The notes under the pieces are model-generated. The model made no database searches, was not told the DNA's origin, and worked only from the letters and a program-made list of their open reading frames with translations. A program made the position numbers and the translations under genes. Source: Sipunculus nudus (lineage: Eukaryota > Annelida > Sipuncula > Golfingiida > Sipunculidae). From it: DNA of 64,000 nucleotides. Every line of letters begins with the position of its first letter. Position 1 is the stretch's first letter. Location of the stretch: NCBI GenBank assembly GCA_026874595.1, contig CM049308.1, positions 72,076,624-72,140,623 on the forward strand. Reading direction: 5' to 3'. Positions 36,504 to 50,564 of this stretch are shown piece by piece.

Positions 36504-37949
36504 CATATGATATTTTAGGCATTTTAAATGAAATATTCATTATCAATCCAGAGTGTGAGAATGTATCACAGGACATGCATAAATTTTGTTAATTATAGAA
36601 AAGGCAAGTTATACTCAGAATTAATATGAATTCTTGGCTGATGATGTATAATCAAATTCTCAGGAGAACACAATAAGTTCTATAAGGAATAATCTTTTTC
36701 ACTTGATGGTAAACTCGTTAAACCTGAGCCAGAAGCAATTTATCAAGGAGACCCACAATTAGATGCTCATTACAAGACCATGGCTACCATTAATGGAAAT
36801 GTATTGATATTGCCAGTATTCATATTTGATCAGCTATTTCCTGTTCGTCAGTTACAGAGATTGATTTGAGCAAATAAAAATGATTAATACCCGTATGGAC
36901 CAATGGCCAGCTGTTTGGACCTGTGACATTTCTTGTGAAGTCTCAACTTTAGTTGTCTGCGTCATGCAAACGACTTGTTTAACTAAGCTAGTAAAGTAAA
37001 AAGGTTTGCTACAAGAAATTAATTTCCTTGAAATGAAAAATCAAAGGAGCCTTTCCTTCTTAATGAATAACCATTTTCCTTAATTCTGACACTTGATTAT
37101 TGATTATCTGCCACACATTGGCAAACCAATTTGAAATCTTAAAAGTAAAGCAATTAAATTAGGCTTTTTAAGTTGGCTGAGAAGGTTCTCTTTCTAAGAG
37201 ATGTTAATCTTTCCCTTTTAAAGAATGCATTTAATGTTAATCACAAAGATATTGACAATACGCGTTGCTGTCACAGCTTACTTATCAAATTGGCAGTGCT
37301 AGCAGAACATAATTGAAACGTGAACATAAAGAACAAAAGATATCTTGTTTGATTAGGGTGATCGATGTACGGTACCTGATGCATGAACATGGCAAGTTTG
37401 TATAGTTCATTCAGTCCAAAAAGCATCTCTATAAAGCAGCCCACTGTGCTTACATGGATTTCACAGAAATACTAAGCAGTTAAGATGGTAAAAATTTAGA
37501 ATAAAAGTATCACATTATCACTTTATGAATAGTAACTATTTACTTAATTAATTTACATATATGTATTTTTCACGTACATCTTAACCTATTGGTAATAAAT
37601 AAGACAAGACCACTTTCTGTATAAATGACTTACAATTGTTAGGCCATTATTACTTCATTTAAAGGTTTTAAAGGCTCAGAAATCTTAAAAAGCTCTTAAA
37701 AAGTAATGAAAGTAATGAAATTTGATTGTTTTGAAGAAAGTGAACTCGGAATTATTTTGAATAAGACGTGTCAGGCTGATTCAAATTAGACAGTCATTGT
37801 AAAAATACATTAATGAAACACAACTTATTATTGACCATTTTCAGATAATTTAAAAAAAATAAAACCAACAATGTACTTCTTTCTGGTTTTGGTGCATATA
37901 TGGGTTGTAACGATTCAAGCATATTATGCTGTGACCTTTTGTGTGGAAT

Positions 37950-37970
37950 CTGAATGAATGAATGAATGAA
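37950..37970. repeat. (TGAA)5 microsatellite
   Basis: CTGAATGAATGAATGAATGAA in AT-rich DNA. Confidence 0.85.
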
Positions 37971-38044
37971 AAATGTGGAGTCAAGCCAGTTCCTTAGACT
38001 CTTGTATGCTCATGGAGTTCACATCGGCTCCTTCACCAATGACA

Positions 38045-38100
38045 AAAGTTTTGCCTTGTTTATCCAAACATCATTTATCTGAAAAATCGTTTATCCAAAA
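38045..38100. mobile_element. Possible pogo/Tigger-like fragment
   Basis: GTTTATCCAAACATCATTTA...CGTTTATCCAAAATTG repeats the GTTTATCC(A/G)AA motif typical of pogo/Tigger termini. No opposite terminus found. Confidence 0.2.
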
Positions 38101-38459
38101 TTGAAAATTGGAAACCAAAATTTTGACTATTTATCACAAATAAAAACAATATGTAAAGTTTGCATAAATGACTTCTACAGGTATTGGCAGAGATAAGTAA
38201 TGCAGGTTAATTTGTGCATTCAATTGAACCAATGAGGTGTGAAGAACACTGTCCCGAATGTCTATATTTTCATCAGCTTGCCTTTTATTAGGCTATTGAG
38301 GCGGAATTCATTAACCAGATCAAACACAAGGCTCTGCTGAAATAACAGAAATAATTATTTGTCGGCAGACTGCCCACTGTATCAGATTTGGTGCCAAAGG
38401 TCAGTCTAGATCTATTTATAGCTTTGGCAAACTGCCAACTGTGTCAGATTATGTAACAG

Positions 38460-38560
38460 GTTAAGAGTTCACGCAGTGCAGCCAGGTACAGGTCAGAAGT
38501 TCACTCAGTCTATCCAGGTGCAGCTCAAGAGTTCACTCAGTGCAGTAGCTTGAGCCAGCA
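38460..38560. repeat. ~32-bp degenerate tandem repeat, 3 copies
   Basis: (T/C)A(A/G)(G)AGTTCAC(G/T)CAGT(G/C)(C/T)A recurs three times, twice followed by CCAGGT(A/G)CAG. Confidence 0.6.
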
Positions 38561-38650
38561 ATATGCAACAGTTCACTCAGGCAACATCCATTCTCACCTA
38601 ACCCTGGTCAGCCCAGTGCATCAAACTAAAAAAAAATTTGGTGTATTGGC

Positions 38651-39025
38651 CTGATATTTTGACCTATCTGTGCATCTTTGGTGGCTTTTTAGTTCACAAG
38701 GCAGGTGTCACCACCTACAATTATTTTTGCACAGTGTATGTGCTTGCTTATTTATCCAGAGGAATTTGATATATCAGCCTAAAATTGGGCATATATATAC
38801 ATATTGTATACATGACTGGTTGGGCCACCTTTAATAATTTTTGCACAGTGTATGTCCCTGCTTATTTCTCAGGAGGGGATATCAGCCTGAAATTGGGCAT
38901 ATGTATACATATCTGTTACCTTCATTGTATAGAAGACATGTAGGCCTACTTGAAAAGAAATGGTCCAGCACTGAAGCATTATACCTGGTGTATAAACCAT
39001 TGCATAGGTTCAAATTAGGTCTCAC
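38651..39025 (+). repeat. Dispersed repeat, copy 2 (relative of 27159-27680)
   Basis: It begins TGATATTTTGACCTATCTGT, has two TTTTTGCACAGTGTATGT...GCTTATTT half units (38724 and 38840) and ends AGCATTATACCTGGTGTATA, the same order as the copy at 27.2 kb. The plus frame at 38841-39032 is a shadow of it. Confidence 0.7.
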
Positions 39026-39744
39026 AGAGTAGAAATATCGCGAAGGTTCATTCAGAAATTCAATCCCCTAAATAAATTGTTTGTTGATTTGAATGTTTGT
39101 AAATATGAATTCCCTGAGAGGAAAACTTTGTGGAGTACAAATTATCTTACACAGAACTAGTTGATTTCAGCTACATGTGTAAAATATTGCACGGCCCCAG
39201 CTGGAAAAATAGGTGTACTTTTCCTGGAGTGTCCTGAATTAAGATGTGGTTGTGAGTTTAGATCCCATGAGCTACTTGTACATGTTTCTCACACCTGTGT
39301 CCTGACAGTACATTGACTCAGCCTTTTCCAGGTAACTGCCCAGGTACAGTCAGCATTGTTCATCAGACCGTGACTGTTGTGGCCCGGACAGTTTTGTCCA
39401 ATAATAAAATAACTAACATGATGATTAGTAGCACAGCTCTCAGTATAAATACTGGCTCATAAAATTGTCAAAACACACCAAATGATTCTGCTCCAAACAA
39501 ACAGAGTGAAATACAGTGACAAACACATTAACATAAAAAAAATTGCCAGCCTATACTTGGCGAATACATATTTACACAGCATGTGAATAAAAGTAGCAAA
39601 TAATAGTAGGATGCCCTACAAAGTAAATCTCAGCAGTGCTGTAAAGGCCTGCAGCTGACTCCTTTCCATTCCATAGAGTCAAACTGGGTCATTAAAATGT
39701 GGATTAGTAAAGAATTAAAATAAAGACAAGCAGTAACTATAAGC

Positions 39745-40368
39745 ATGATTCCTGTCATAAATCTCTCAGAAACATGCATTTTTTTAATTGACATCTATAT
39801 TCATGACAAATCTTGTTATTATTAAAAAAACTGACATGGTGATAACTAATTCTGCAAATTTATCAAAACAGAATTTAATGCTAACTACATTACGAACTGT
39901 CAACCTTATTCTCAATTTTTCTCTGAGATCAGAATTTGAAGTGCACTGAGATATGATTCCTGTCATAAATCTCTCAGAAACATGCATTTTTATAATTGAC
40001 ATCTATATTCATTACAAATCTTGTGATTATTAACAAAACTGACATGGTGATAACTAATTCTGCAATTTTATCAAAACAGAACTTAATGATAACTACATTA
40101 CAAACTGTCAACCTTATTCTCAATTTTTCTCTGAGATCAGAATTTGAAGTGCACTGAGATATGATTCCTGTCATAAATCTCTCAGAAACATGCATTTTTA
40201 TAATTGACATCTATATTCATTACAAATCTTGTGATTATTAACAAAACTGACATGGTGATAACTAATTCTGCAATTTTATCAAAACAGAACTTAATGATAA
40301 CTACATTACAAACTGTCAACCTTATTCTCAATTTTTCTCTGAGATCAGAATTTGAAGTGCACTTAGAT
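39745..40368. repeat. 208-bp tandem triplication
   Basis: Three head-to-tail units start ATGATTCCTGTCATAAATCT at 39745, 39953 and 40161. Units 2 and 3 differ at a single base by eye (near the end, CTGAG versus CTTAG); unit 1 carries several more differences. The two overlapping minus frames (MSIIKMHVSERFMTG...) simply translate the repeat. Confidence 0.95.
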
Positions 40369-42015
40369 ATTGATAGAAATTGATATGATATAGTTTTGGT
40401 AACCTAGCTACCATTTGAATGGGAAAATATTTAATACAGAGAAGAGATATAAGATAAAATTATAAAACATTACTGCAGTGAACTTGATTGACAGTATTTC
40501 ATGTAGGACTTCATGTGTTCTGAATAGATATATATTTTAGACTTTGCCAGGACCACCACACATATATTTTCAACTGATTTATTATATTGAGACATGGTCA
40601 CAGCTAGTATAAGTATACTTCAATCATACAAATTCTGTTATTCCTTGCCTTGCAATCAGCCTCTATTATAATATCCATTTAAATCCTTTGATAACTTTTG
40701 TTGCTAGTTCTTGGTAAGGTCAATTATACTCAACCTGCATAATTGCCGTCAACGTGTGGTTCATTATTAGTATTAATATATTGTTATTTTAAACCACATA
40801 GCCATGATAACATAATAATACAAGGTCTTGGTTAATTATTTTAACCATTTGGCTTAAATAAAAATATTACTGAATTGTTGGGAAAAAAAAAAGGTTGGCA
40901 CTTTTATTCAGAAATCAATGCAGGCGGGCATTTTTTTATTTTAACTTTTTTGTATGTTTCAATAAAAATGTCAAATGATAAGAGAAAAGCATGATAATAA
41001 CATATTTATTTTGCTAAACAAGTAAAAGTACTTTATAACAAAGGAAATTTTATCAAAATTGTATGATTTTATCTTCTTGCAAGAAATGTCTGCTCAAAAT
41101 TGGAAAGTTACTATTGAAAATCAAAATTAAAAATCTTAATGAGGGGGTTTAAAATTGACGCCGGTGGTGCCTGAGAACCATACCTTTTATTTTTTTTTTT
41201 GCCTTAATCTGGTAATTTTCATTTACCCCATAACTCCAATTTGGGGCATAACTCTGCATGATTCTTAATTATCACAGAACATGAAAAGGGGGTTTCAGAG
41301 GAGGTGGAGCAGCATAATTTGAACATCTTGCATGGAAAGTTCTTTTGTTTGACAGAGCCTTAAATTGTCATTATTTGTAAGGTTAATTAGGTGTTATTTG
41401 ATTGGCAAATGGCACTGGTATCATCATCTTCTGAATCCAGATGTCATTTTTCATAGTCCAGAGTGTGTCTAAATTTAGATGGGATCTCAGTTGGTGGTAT
41501 GCTGCAAGAGGTGGAAGGTAATTATCTGTAAGTTTAATGGATTTTGTTGTCTCACATAGCAGTTTCATGTAGTTTGATGGACTGAAAGATAGTTCACAGA
41601 TTACATCTGATTTATGGTGATCTAAATGGAATATGTTTTATTCTGAAAAAAAGGCAAGGCATAGTTAGATAAGAAAAATTAACAATTTTTTTTCACTCAT
41701 AATGAGAAGGTTGTATATTATTTAAATAGTTCTAAGGTAAAGTACTTGATGATTTGTTGCCCATAAATACTTATGCTGAATGCTAGTGCAACGGTGCTTC
41801 TACCCCAAGCACAAAGCTTGATCACTCTTAATTGTATTCTGGAAAATACTTTAAAAAATCTCTGGGGAGTAAACAATTTATAGCACAGTGATGTCATATA
41901 TAACTATCAAGTCTGAACAGAAATAATGCAGTGAAAACCACGGAGAATGAAGTAATGATACACAGTTATGTACTGTAACACCTTTAACATGGTTTGGTTA
42001 CAACAGAGCAGCTGA

Positions 42016-42963
42016 TTGGCCAGACTTGATCATGTTGTTTTCATGGTAAGGTCAAGCACACACATCCACCCATCAAGTGCAAGTCTGACCTTACTAGTAC
42101 ACACAACGTGCTTTGAGGCCGTGAGGTTCGTTTACTTGTATTACTTTATAACAAGCATATACCTGTGTGGTGTAACCGGATATGGAAATAATCTTGATGG
42201 GGTGGTCTGGTTGACAAGACCTTATCCAACAGTTCATACTTCAGGCAAGAAGCACACCCTGTCAGGGTCTGCTTTCATCACTGAACTCTGTGTGGGGCCC
42301 TGAGTGCCCTCCCTCAGTCCCAGGTGCTACATGTCACCCTGCCCTGGCAAGGTCTTCCCTGTTATCCAGTGCCAGCTAGCTCCACCATGTGCTTTATACT
42401 TCTGTGGTTTGCTTCCAAAGGTTGCAATTTTTAGTTTGTCATTAGGTCTCATTTCTTGTCATCTTTCTCGAAAAACCTATGCAAAGAGTATTAGATTCCA
42501 TGAAATTATTCATAAATATGAATGTGATACTTTTGATTAACCCAGCTGCATTTGTAACATGACTCTATTCATCCCTGAACTTACCTCATGTTTGGATAAT
42601 AATGAAAGTATGCTTTCCTGTACCAGTTCCAGTACCTTGCTCACACAGGTAACTGATGATCAGAGCAGAGTGTTTTATGAACATCTCACCTGTCAACACA
42701 GGAGAGATAATGAAATGGTCATTCTGTATTTGACTGCTTAGTTGTGTGTCTCATTTTTAAGGTTTCTATTTCACAATTTTTGTTCTCTCTCAGATATTGC
42801 AAATTTGAAACCCTCAAAAAGTCATGAATATGAATCCAACTACAGTACTCTAAGTAAAACTGGTATTGGTTTGCAATATTATATATTAAAAGATACCAAA
42901 GATGTTTTGACAAAGATTGCTGAGATATTTTCAGAACTTCACTACATCACATACATTACATAA
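42016..42963 (+). other. Region with few stops in one frame; no gene identified
   Basis: In one plus frame, stops occur only at 42301, 42538, 42739 and 42961 over about 316 codons, fewer than expected for AT-rich DNA. The first part is moderately GC-rich. The translation (for example IPELTSCLDNNESML, SDIANLKPSKSHEYE) has no motif I recognise. It could be an eroded coding relic or chance. Confidence 0.15.
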
Positions 42964-44361
42964 AATGGCTATAGATTTGTTTATAGTTTATCAAAGAGGA
43001 GTCAGTTTTTTAATAAGAGAAACCCATGAAACTACCACATAAATCCATGTTTTCTTCATAGAATTTTGATAAGTGAATATCAGTGTAATAAAGTTTCCAT
43101 TTTTTTTTATTCTTGTAAGTTACAAGAGTAAACAGCTGTTTTATTTTCTTCTTCAGATTTGTGAATAAAAATTGAGTGAATGTGTAAATATATCTTACAT
43201 AATAAAATTACCATTTTCAACCGCTGATAAATAAAGTAGAATTGATTTAGGTTGATTGGTAACACTTATAACTATGTAAGTGAAGTTTTGATTTAGTCTT
43301 AATATGAAAGTCTTTTATGTAGCATAAATATTTTGGGAAAAGCATTTCCCAGATTCAGGGCATATTAACCACCCACAAATTGGTAAGATGTATAAAATCA
43401 AGACTATTTGTACGGAATAACTGATGACTTAAACCACATCTAGCATTAATAATACCCTTGGGTATAGATATGACCTCGTTGAGAAAATCCAGTGAAGCAA
43501 GTCAGACAAAATGGCTTTCTGCAGGAGAAAGTATATGGTCATTACTTGTTACTATTGTCCATTTCTTCCCTGAAATTACTGACCTCCATGTTATGGTTGT
43601 TGATAAAAGGCCAAATTAATGTTTAGGATGATTTATCTCAGGGTAATAAAGAGAAAAGGAATTGTCTGAGGGACATACATTTTTCCATAGAAGACTTGCA
43701 CACATGTAGGGGAGATTTCTACAGTGCAAAGTATATGTTGCCTCCTCTTCCTACCCCAGAGGAAAATGGCAATACCTATTAAAAATTTCTTAATTTCACT
43801 TACAGGACACTATAGCTATAATGTACATTCTCAACTCAATCATTTTGACCTAAATGGACTATATATATTTTCTAAGTTTATCCAACAAAAAACTAGATAA
43901 AAGAAATGACAACTTGATCTTGAATATATACTGACTCTCACAATAGGCATGAAATATATACATGACTTTAGTTCAGCAAATATCCTTGAATCTTCTTCGC
44001 AACCACATATATAACAAAGATATAGGCTTCATTTGTTCAATAATCATATCAATTAATATTAAATAAGAGTTCATTCTCTATGTATAAGCCAATGAAGATC
44101 CAGTTGAATCACAACAGCTTGCACAAAGGGTCTTCTGGCTGTGCCAGCCAGTTATTTTTCTCCTCCTGGGAAACTGTATTGGCAGTATATTTTATTGCAA
44201 ACATGCAACTGAAATACTTGTGTGCCAAGTTTTGTTTGGCAAATATTGGGGCAGGTGATGGTTACAGAGATAAATTGCCATACAACATGTGCCATCATGT
44301 GACCATGTATAATAAAGTTTTTTCTTTTATACACTATATGCATTTAATGCAGACTTAAGAT

Positions 44362-44745
44362 ACTTGTCAAAAATTGGAACACTCAAATGACATTTGTACA
44401 TGGTGTATTTATAAATTAATACTCTGAAAAAAATATGGACACTTGATTGGGTGATTACATTTATTAAATGCATAGTGTAATTTATAATTAAAACTTGTCA
44501 AAATTAAAAAAATTAAAAAGACATTTGTACATTGTATATTTATAAATTGATACTAGGAAGAAAAAATATGGACACGTGACTGTGTGATAATATGTATTTA
44601 ATGCAGAATGTGAAATATAAATAGAACTTGTCAAAATTAAGAATTTTCAAATGACATTTGTAAGTTGTATATATATAGGTTAAAACTAGGTAGCAAAAAT
44701 ATTGATCGACACATTACAGGATGATTACATGATGCAAAGGATTTT
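44362..44745. repeat. ~132-bp tandem triplication, diverged
   Basis: ACTTGTCAAAA(A)TT(A/G) anchors at 44362, 44493 and 44625; each unit continues with GACATTTGTA(C/A)(A/G)T(G/T)GTATATTTATA and AAATAT(G/T)GA(C/T). Spacing is 131-132 bp. Confidence 0.8.
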
Positions 44746-47700
44746 AATATAAATTTTCTTCTCTATCATCATGTGTACCTTGTTTGTGTTCTTTGTATCT
44801 CTGTATTGAGATCGATGCATGACTGTCTCCCAGGATCTTAAGATGAATGTTCTTATCAATTACTGAGTGTACCTTGTAAAGTTTCTTCCCGTCCCTGCAG
44901 GGAGTACTTTTTGATGTCAGTGCATATAATTGAGATCAGATGCTTTAATCTTCCTCTTACATTGTTGTTTGATGCTGAGTGAGGCTTTATAATGATGTGT
45001 TTCTGCTTCATTCAGCCCCACCTAATATTTTCCAGGGGATGAAAATAATTGATACGTAGTTCATGAGTTCTGATTCAGCTGTGAATAGCAGCAGCAGTCA
45101 ATGTAATGTACCAGTATATGGTTGACAAATGCAGATGTTGTGTGTTGGTCATGATTTTTTTCAGCTTGAAACAATAAAACCTTTATATGTTGTGAACACA
45201 CCATGAGCCCATTCTTTAATAATTATTATACAGGCTGCCATGTCAAGACATTCACATTATTTTCTTCCTTTAAATTATCAAGGGTGCTCTAATAACACAT
45301 AACTTTTTCATTTACTCAGATTATGCCTCACCCTATGATAATTATAACCTGAGTGAAAAATATAATTAGAGGAAATTCCAGATAGTCATGCATTTAGACT
45401 TTTCTACATATATGCCCAACTTCTCTGGTTGGCTGATAGAAGGCCATTTAATTTGTCATTCACACACAGTTTTAGATAGAATTCCCTGAGATAATAAAAA
45501 TCAAGTCCCTGCTGTGTACATTTTAATTTCCTTAACATGCATGCCAAAGCCTGACTTTCTGCACTTAAATCAGTAGTGGCTGCTTTCAATTGAACATTTT
45601 ATATCTATTACTGCTAAATTCCATTTCAGCAAATTGATGATACCTGCTCAATGGCTACCATTACCGTTACAGCATTGGACCAGGGCCTCTTTTGTTTGTT
45701 TCCTTCCTCAGTGTTAATAGACAGTGAACTCCTTACTGCAAATGCTTCCATCATTAAAGGTTCAGTCTTCTGATTCAACAATTACAAACCTTTGGCGGAG
45801 ACCTAGTTCAGGATATGGACTCCTGAAACCAGCATCTAGCTGGCTGCATGCAAACATGATCAAACTAAGCCAACATCACATTTCCTAAGTACGCTTTGAC
45901 ATGTATATCTTTTGTCTCAGATTAAAGCAGTATAATAACGTTAAGTAGACTGCACTGTTAATACTGGTTGATTTGAAAGACCAGAAAACTATCTTCATCC
46001 ACCAAATTCAGTGTTCCGTATCACCAACTCTAAGTGATTCACTAGGTTTGGATTTAGCCACCAATATGAGTGTTTGAATTAAACCCTGTCTTTCAGGTTT
46101 TCTGTCAACACCATTTCAAGAACTGGAGCGATTTTGTATTTACTAGGCAAGCCGTCAAAATTCCACATATTGTGCCTTGACCTGTTAAAAAAAATATTGC
46201 CTGCTGGCACCGTAGTTTTTGTTCCCAAATTCTGTAGAACAATTATTTGTGTGTGTTACCATACGGTAGATTACTTCAGAAAATAATGTGGAGTTTTTTT
46301 TATAGACTTGGTTTTTCACAAAAAATATTTACCTGTATATCATATTATTTTGAAAGTGTTCAATACCAGGTTGCAGCTGAGGAAATATTTTAATTGAAGC
46401 AGGTGAATAATTTATATTTTAACATTTATTTTTTTCTTAATTGACAACCCCTTATAAAGAAGCCTATTTAAAAAGGGTCTATTTCAGTGTCTGGCATCTG
46501 TTAACTAATGAATATCTCTTGAACCTTTTGTAAAAGTAAATACTGCACACAGGTTGTTCATTTTGCTTATATCCATGTGTTTATAACAAGTGGGGGCTTT
46601 CCAAAGTGATCCAAACTCAATCAACAAGGACATCTTGTGGCAAAGCAGACAAACCAGAGTTTTGTAAAGGGCTTTTCCACTGTTGACTTTTCAACTTTTG
46701 CACATTGTGCAAATTTTTTTACCCATTGGTAATTTTAAAGCCCAGTTATTATCCTTTAATATGCTGTGAAATTATAGTTTTTGATTGGTTAATGTTTCTT
46801 TCTAGTTTGGATATGTCAATTAAGGCACATATATTGCATTATGAAATGCCAAGAGTTCATGCCAACTGGTGAAGGGTTTGTATTTCCATAATGTTTCCAG
46901 GCTATTAATGCCATGAAACATGCATGGAACATTTCTGGAACAGCTTTATTTAAACCAAGGAGCCATACAGCCGTGTTAAATCACAGCTCTTCTATGTTTT
47001 AAGTCATGTTCCAGTAAAAGCAATCTGCCTCTGTAGTATCCACTTTGAAGCTGTGGACAGACCTTTTTCTGTTGTAAATGGCTCCGGAAAATGAAGCATC
47101 ATGAGTGATATTCATCTATATTCATATAGCTAATCCATTATGCAGTTGCTTAAGCCACACCTCGCCTTTTATCTTATTTAAATATCCATGAGGTACATCA
47201 TCTGCTACTCATTTAACAAACAATAAGAAGCTTGCATTGGTCCATATTTATATATGTCACTGTGGAGTAATTTAATTTTGTTAAATATGCAAATATCAGT
47301 GTACATGGTTCAGTACACTCCATTCAGTTTGTTTAAAAAAGAATTTTATAAGGAAGCCAGGGAACTATGCTGTTACTCATTGGTTACTGGGGTAGTCCCC
47401 AGTCTAAGCCACACCTTAATTACAAAATGGTGAAATCCAAAAAAGAACCTCTGAAATTCGCTCTACTGTAATAACTCCTTGTTATCTGTGATGTCCGCAA
47501 GACTGGCCAGCTTTTTAAGACAGATCCTTGAGACATGTCACTGAAGGTTGTTTAAATCTCCAACATATGTGTCAGTGTTCTCACAAAATGTAAGACTTAA
47601 ATAATAATATTATCATTCTTGTGTTCTTATGAACAACTTCAGTAGTAATTGCCACCTCCTGGCTACAGGCCTTTTATTTATATGTAAAGATGATACAATC

Positions 47701-49707
47701 ATATACTTTTAAGATCATTACCATCTTCAATAGATATCCAATCAGAATGAAAGACAGTATTATTAGAAATGATTCATCAAGGTATGTAAAATGAATATAT
47801 GAGAACAAATGTCTACAGTTATAATTAACTAGTCCTTCAGAGACTTTTCCACTTACCTTACTTTCTCTTATGATGCTTTATGTCCTCTTTACAGGTTTTG
47901 CTGTGTGATGATTAAATGCAATCACCTTTATTTGATTCCTAGCATGTTTTTAATCAAATTTGCTGGCATGTTTCTGAGCACTTCTGAGAAATTGATGGAG
48001 TAGAATAGAAAAATCTGTGTTAATTATGACAGTTTAAATGTACTAGGAGCAAGGCAGAATAGAAAAATTGAAACTTTAACCAACAAAGTGATTACCTGAA
48101 GCTCTAAGTATAGATTGATTTCCTGTCTGGTGGAGAATTTGGAGAATTTCATTTAGCATACAGTATTATAGGAGTACATCCAGTTATACACAAATGTTCC
48201 ATTGTCTGGGTTTGGTTTGACCTTGGTTGAAAGGAGAACACATATAACAAGTTAAGAGAAAGACAACAGATCACATGGAAAACAAGGCTGATCCCTATTG
48301 CAGTGGTCCTTGCTTTGAGCAATCACACTCTCTGCTGTTAAACAGCAGTAAGTATATGCAGATGGTCATTTGGTCATTTGCCATTTACAATTCATAATAA
48401 AGTATCACAAGTTGAAAGCATCTGACCAAAGACAGCAGTGTCTGATTGATAATTGGAGTCTTACCAATTTTTTGACTATACATAAATCTTCTTTTAGGCT
48501 TCATGAACCTTTAGTAATACAGATTGTTGGTTTATTCTTATACTTTATTAATACACCAATAATTTTCCATATAAAACATTATTTAACCCTCCATGACACT
48601 AGTCATTTGCCTACTGAAACAAACAAAGATAGTATTAATGTCAGAAGGGGTCATTGATGGAAATGATAACAATTACATCAATTGCAAATTGCTATCACCA
48701 GCAAAACAAACAATGCTAGTTGAGGTGCAGGTTTTGGTCAATTTGTTAGAAAATAGTCATAAAAAGCAGATGAAATTGTGACTTTTTACCAAAATTTGAC
48801 AGGCAATGGTTACATATGGCAATTGGTCACTTGGCCAGTTTAACTGTAAAACTATCTATGCAAGGATACGGTGTCCTTAACTGTTGATGGTAGCTTGACC
48901 TAGGGGTTTTTAAACCAGGGACCACTGTTGTTCGAGTTTTCAGTTTAAAAGATCTCACAATTCATAAACAGTACTGAGCTAGGTCACACAGTGCAGCATA
49001 AGAGGTAAAAAATTCAGTTTGACAGTACTGGCCATGAATCATGGCTAAGACTATTCAGAGCAGGGAAGCTGCATGATTACATTAAAGTTACGAAACACAT
49101 TTTCAGGATTTGAATCTTAATATTCAATTGTGATAAAACATTAGTATCTAATGTAAGTGCTCATTGACATGTTTCAAGATTTGATAAGATATAAATGTAT
49201 TGTAGCATTTTATTTATATTTCTTAAAGTTGGCTGGGCCTTGATATGAATAGCACTGTTAAACATTTAAAATTTTAATGGAATTACTTTTTAGCTCATAT
49301 GGCCTTATATTTATCTATTGAAAACTATATTACATTCACACATTTTCGTATATGAAATGTATATCCTTTCAAAAAACACTTAAGCCTATTTTTTCCTTAT
49401 TGCATCATGAAATAGTTTCAGTCCACAAGTTTAATTTATTACACAGTGCAAATGCAATTTATACCTATAATTGGCCTGTTTTAACATACTTATTTAATTT
49501 TAATTATGCTCATTTGAATTTTTTACAGCATTTTATTCCAGTTAATTAATTAATGTTAATTATTATACTTTGGCTCATGTCAATTATTCTGTAATTTACA
49601 GGATTTCAATTTAGTAGGGCCATTTCCTCTTAGCTTTTCAAATGCTATGCAAATAGTATATTTTGCATTTGCTATTTTAAAATTTTCCAAAATACAGCTG
49701 AGTGATG

Positions 49708-49721
49708 TGACCCATGGGTCA
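49708..49721. repeat. 14-bp palindrome TGACCCATGGGTCA
   Basis: A perfect palindrome. Imperfect relatives are at 2712-2726 and 19088-19101, with similar flanks (GATGTGACCC / CATCATGACCC), suggesting short remnants of one dispersed family. Confidence 0.6.
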
Positions 49722-50550
49722 ATTAAAAAATGTTGTAAGTGCTTTGATATTGGTAAGACAATAAGCTAGAGCCATGACCCATACTGGCAAATTGACCCTG
49801 ACCTCAGTTTATTTATTTTGAAAATCATACAAAACCTTCAATGTATATCCTAAGTGGATGGATGGATTACAATGAAATATGTAATTCGAACCAAAGAGTT
49901 TGTATTGTTATCTTGTACGGGAGAACCACCAACAATGCTTTATTAAGTTTTGCACAGTTTGTTGAATTTTCTTTGGGTATACCTGCAACTCTTTAGAAAT
50001 ATTAAAAATTTGTTATCTGAATATGATCATGTTCCTCTCTGAGTTTTGTAATACATGATCATATTACTTATCATTATTGTTAATACCTATGGTAATCGAA
50101 TCTTAGTTTATAACTGAGGTATGTAGAGTTTATGTGAAGTGTAAATGATACTCTTGAGACTTCAAAATTTCCCTTGGTATTCAATAATCTTAGTATGTAT
50201 AGAATTCTGCCAAAAATGAAATTTCCATCCAAGAAAATATTGGAAATTATAAAAATAAAATTAAACTGGTTAGGGGCTGAAACAGGCAGGTCTCTGTTGG
50301 GAGTATAAAATTTATGTTTTGGTATTATTACCACTTTAAAGATGTAGTATCAAAATGAAAATAAATGTGAAGAAGGTTGGGTTAAAAATTGGTGAAAGTA
50401 CCATATATTAAATAGAGGGATTGATGGTCATAATTTTTATTCCATTAAATATTTGATACTTGACCTTTTAGTCTGCAATCAGTGGCACCCACTAAAACCT
50501 CAGTGTAGGATTATTGGCATAGCATAGGCCCAGAGCTATCGATTTTGTTG

Positions 50551-50564
50551 TCCCATGCATGGGA
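50551..50564. repeat. 14-bp palindrome TCCCATGCATGGGA
   Basis: A perfect short palindrome in non-repetitive DNA; no other structure seen around it. Confidence 0.6.

Noticed and set aside
39784-40210. Two near-identical minus frames beginning MSIIKMHVSERF
   Set aside because: The duplication follows the 208-bp DNA unit, which is not a multiple of three; the frames break at the unit joins.
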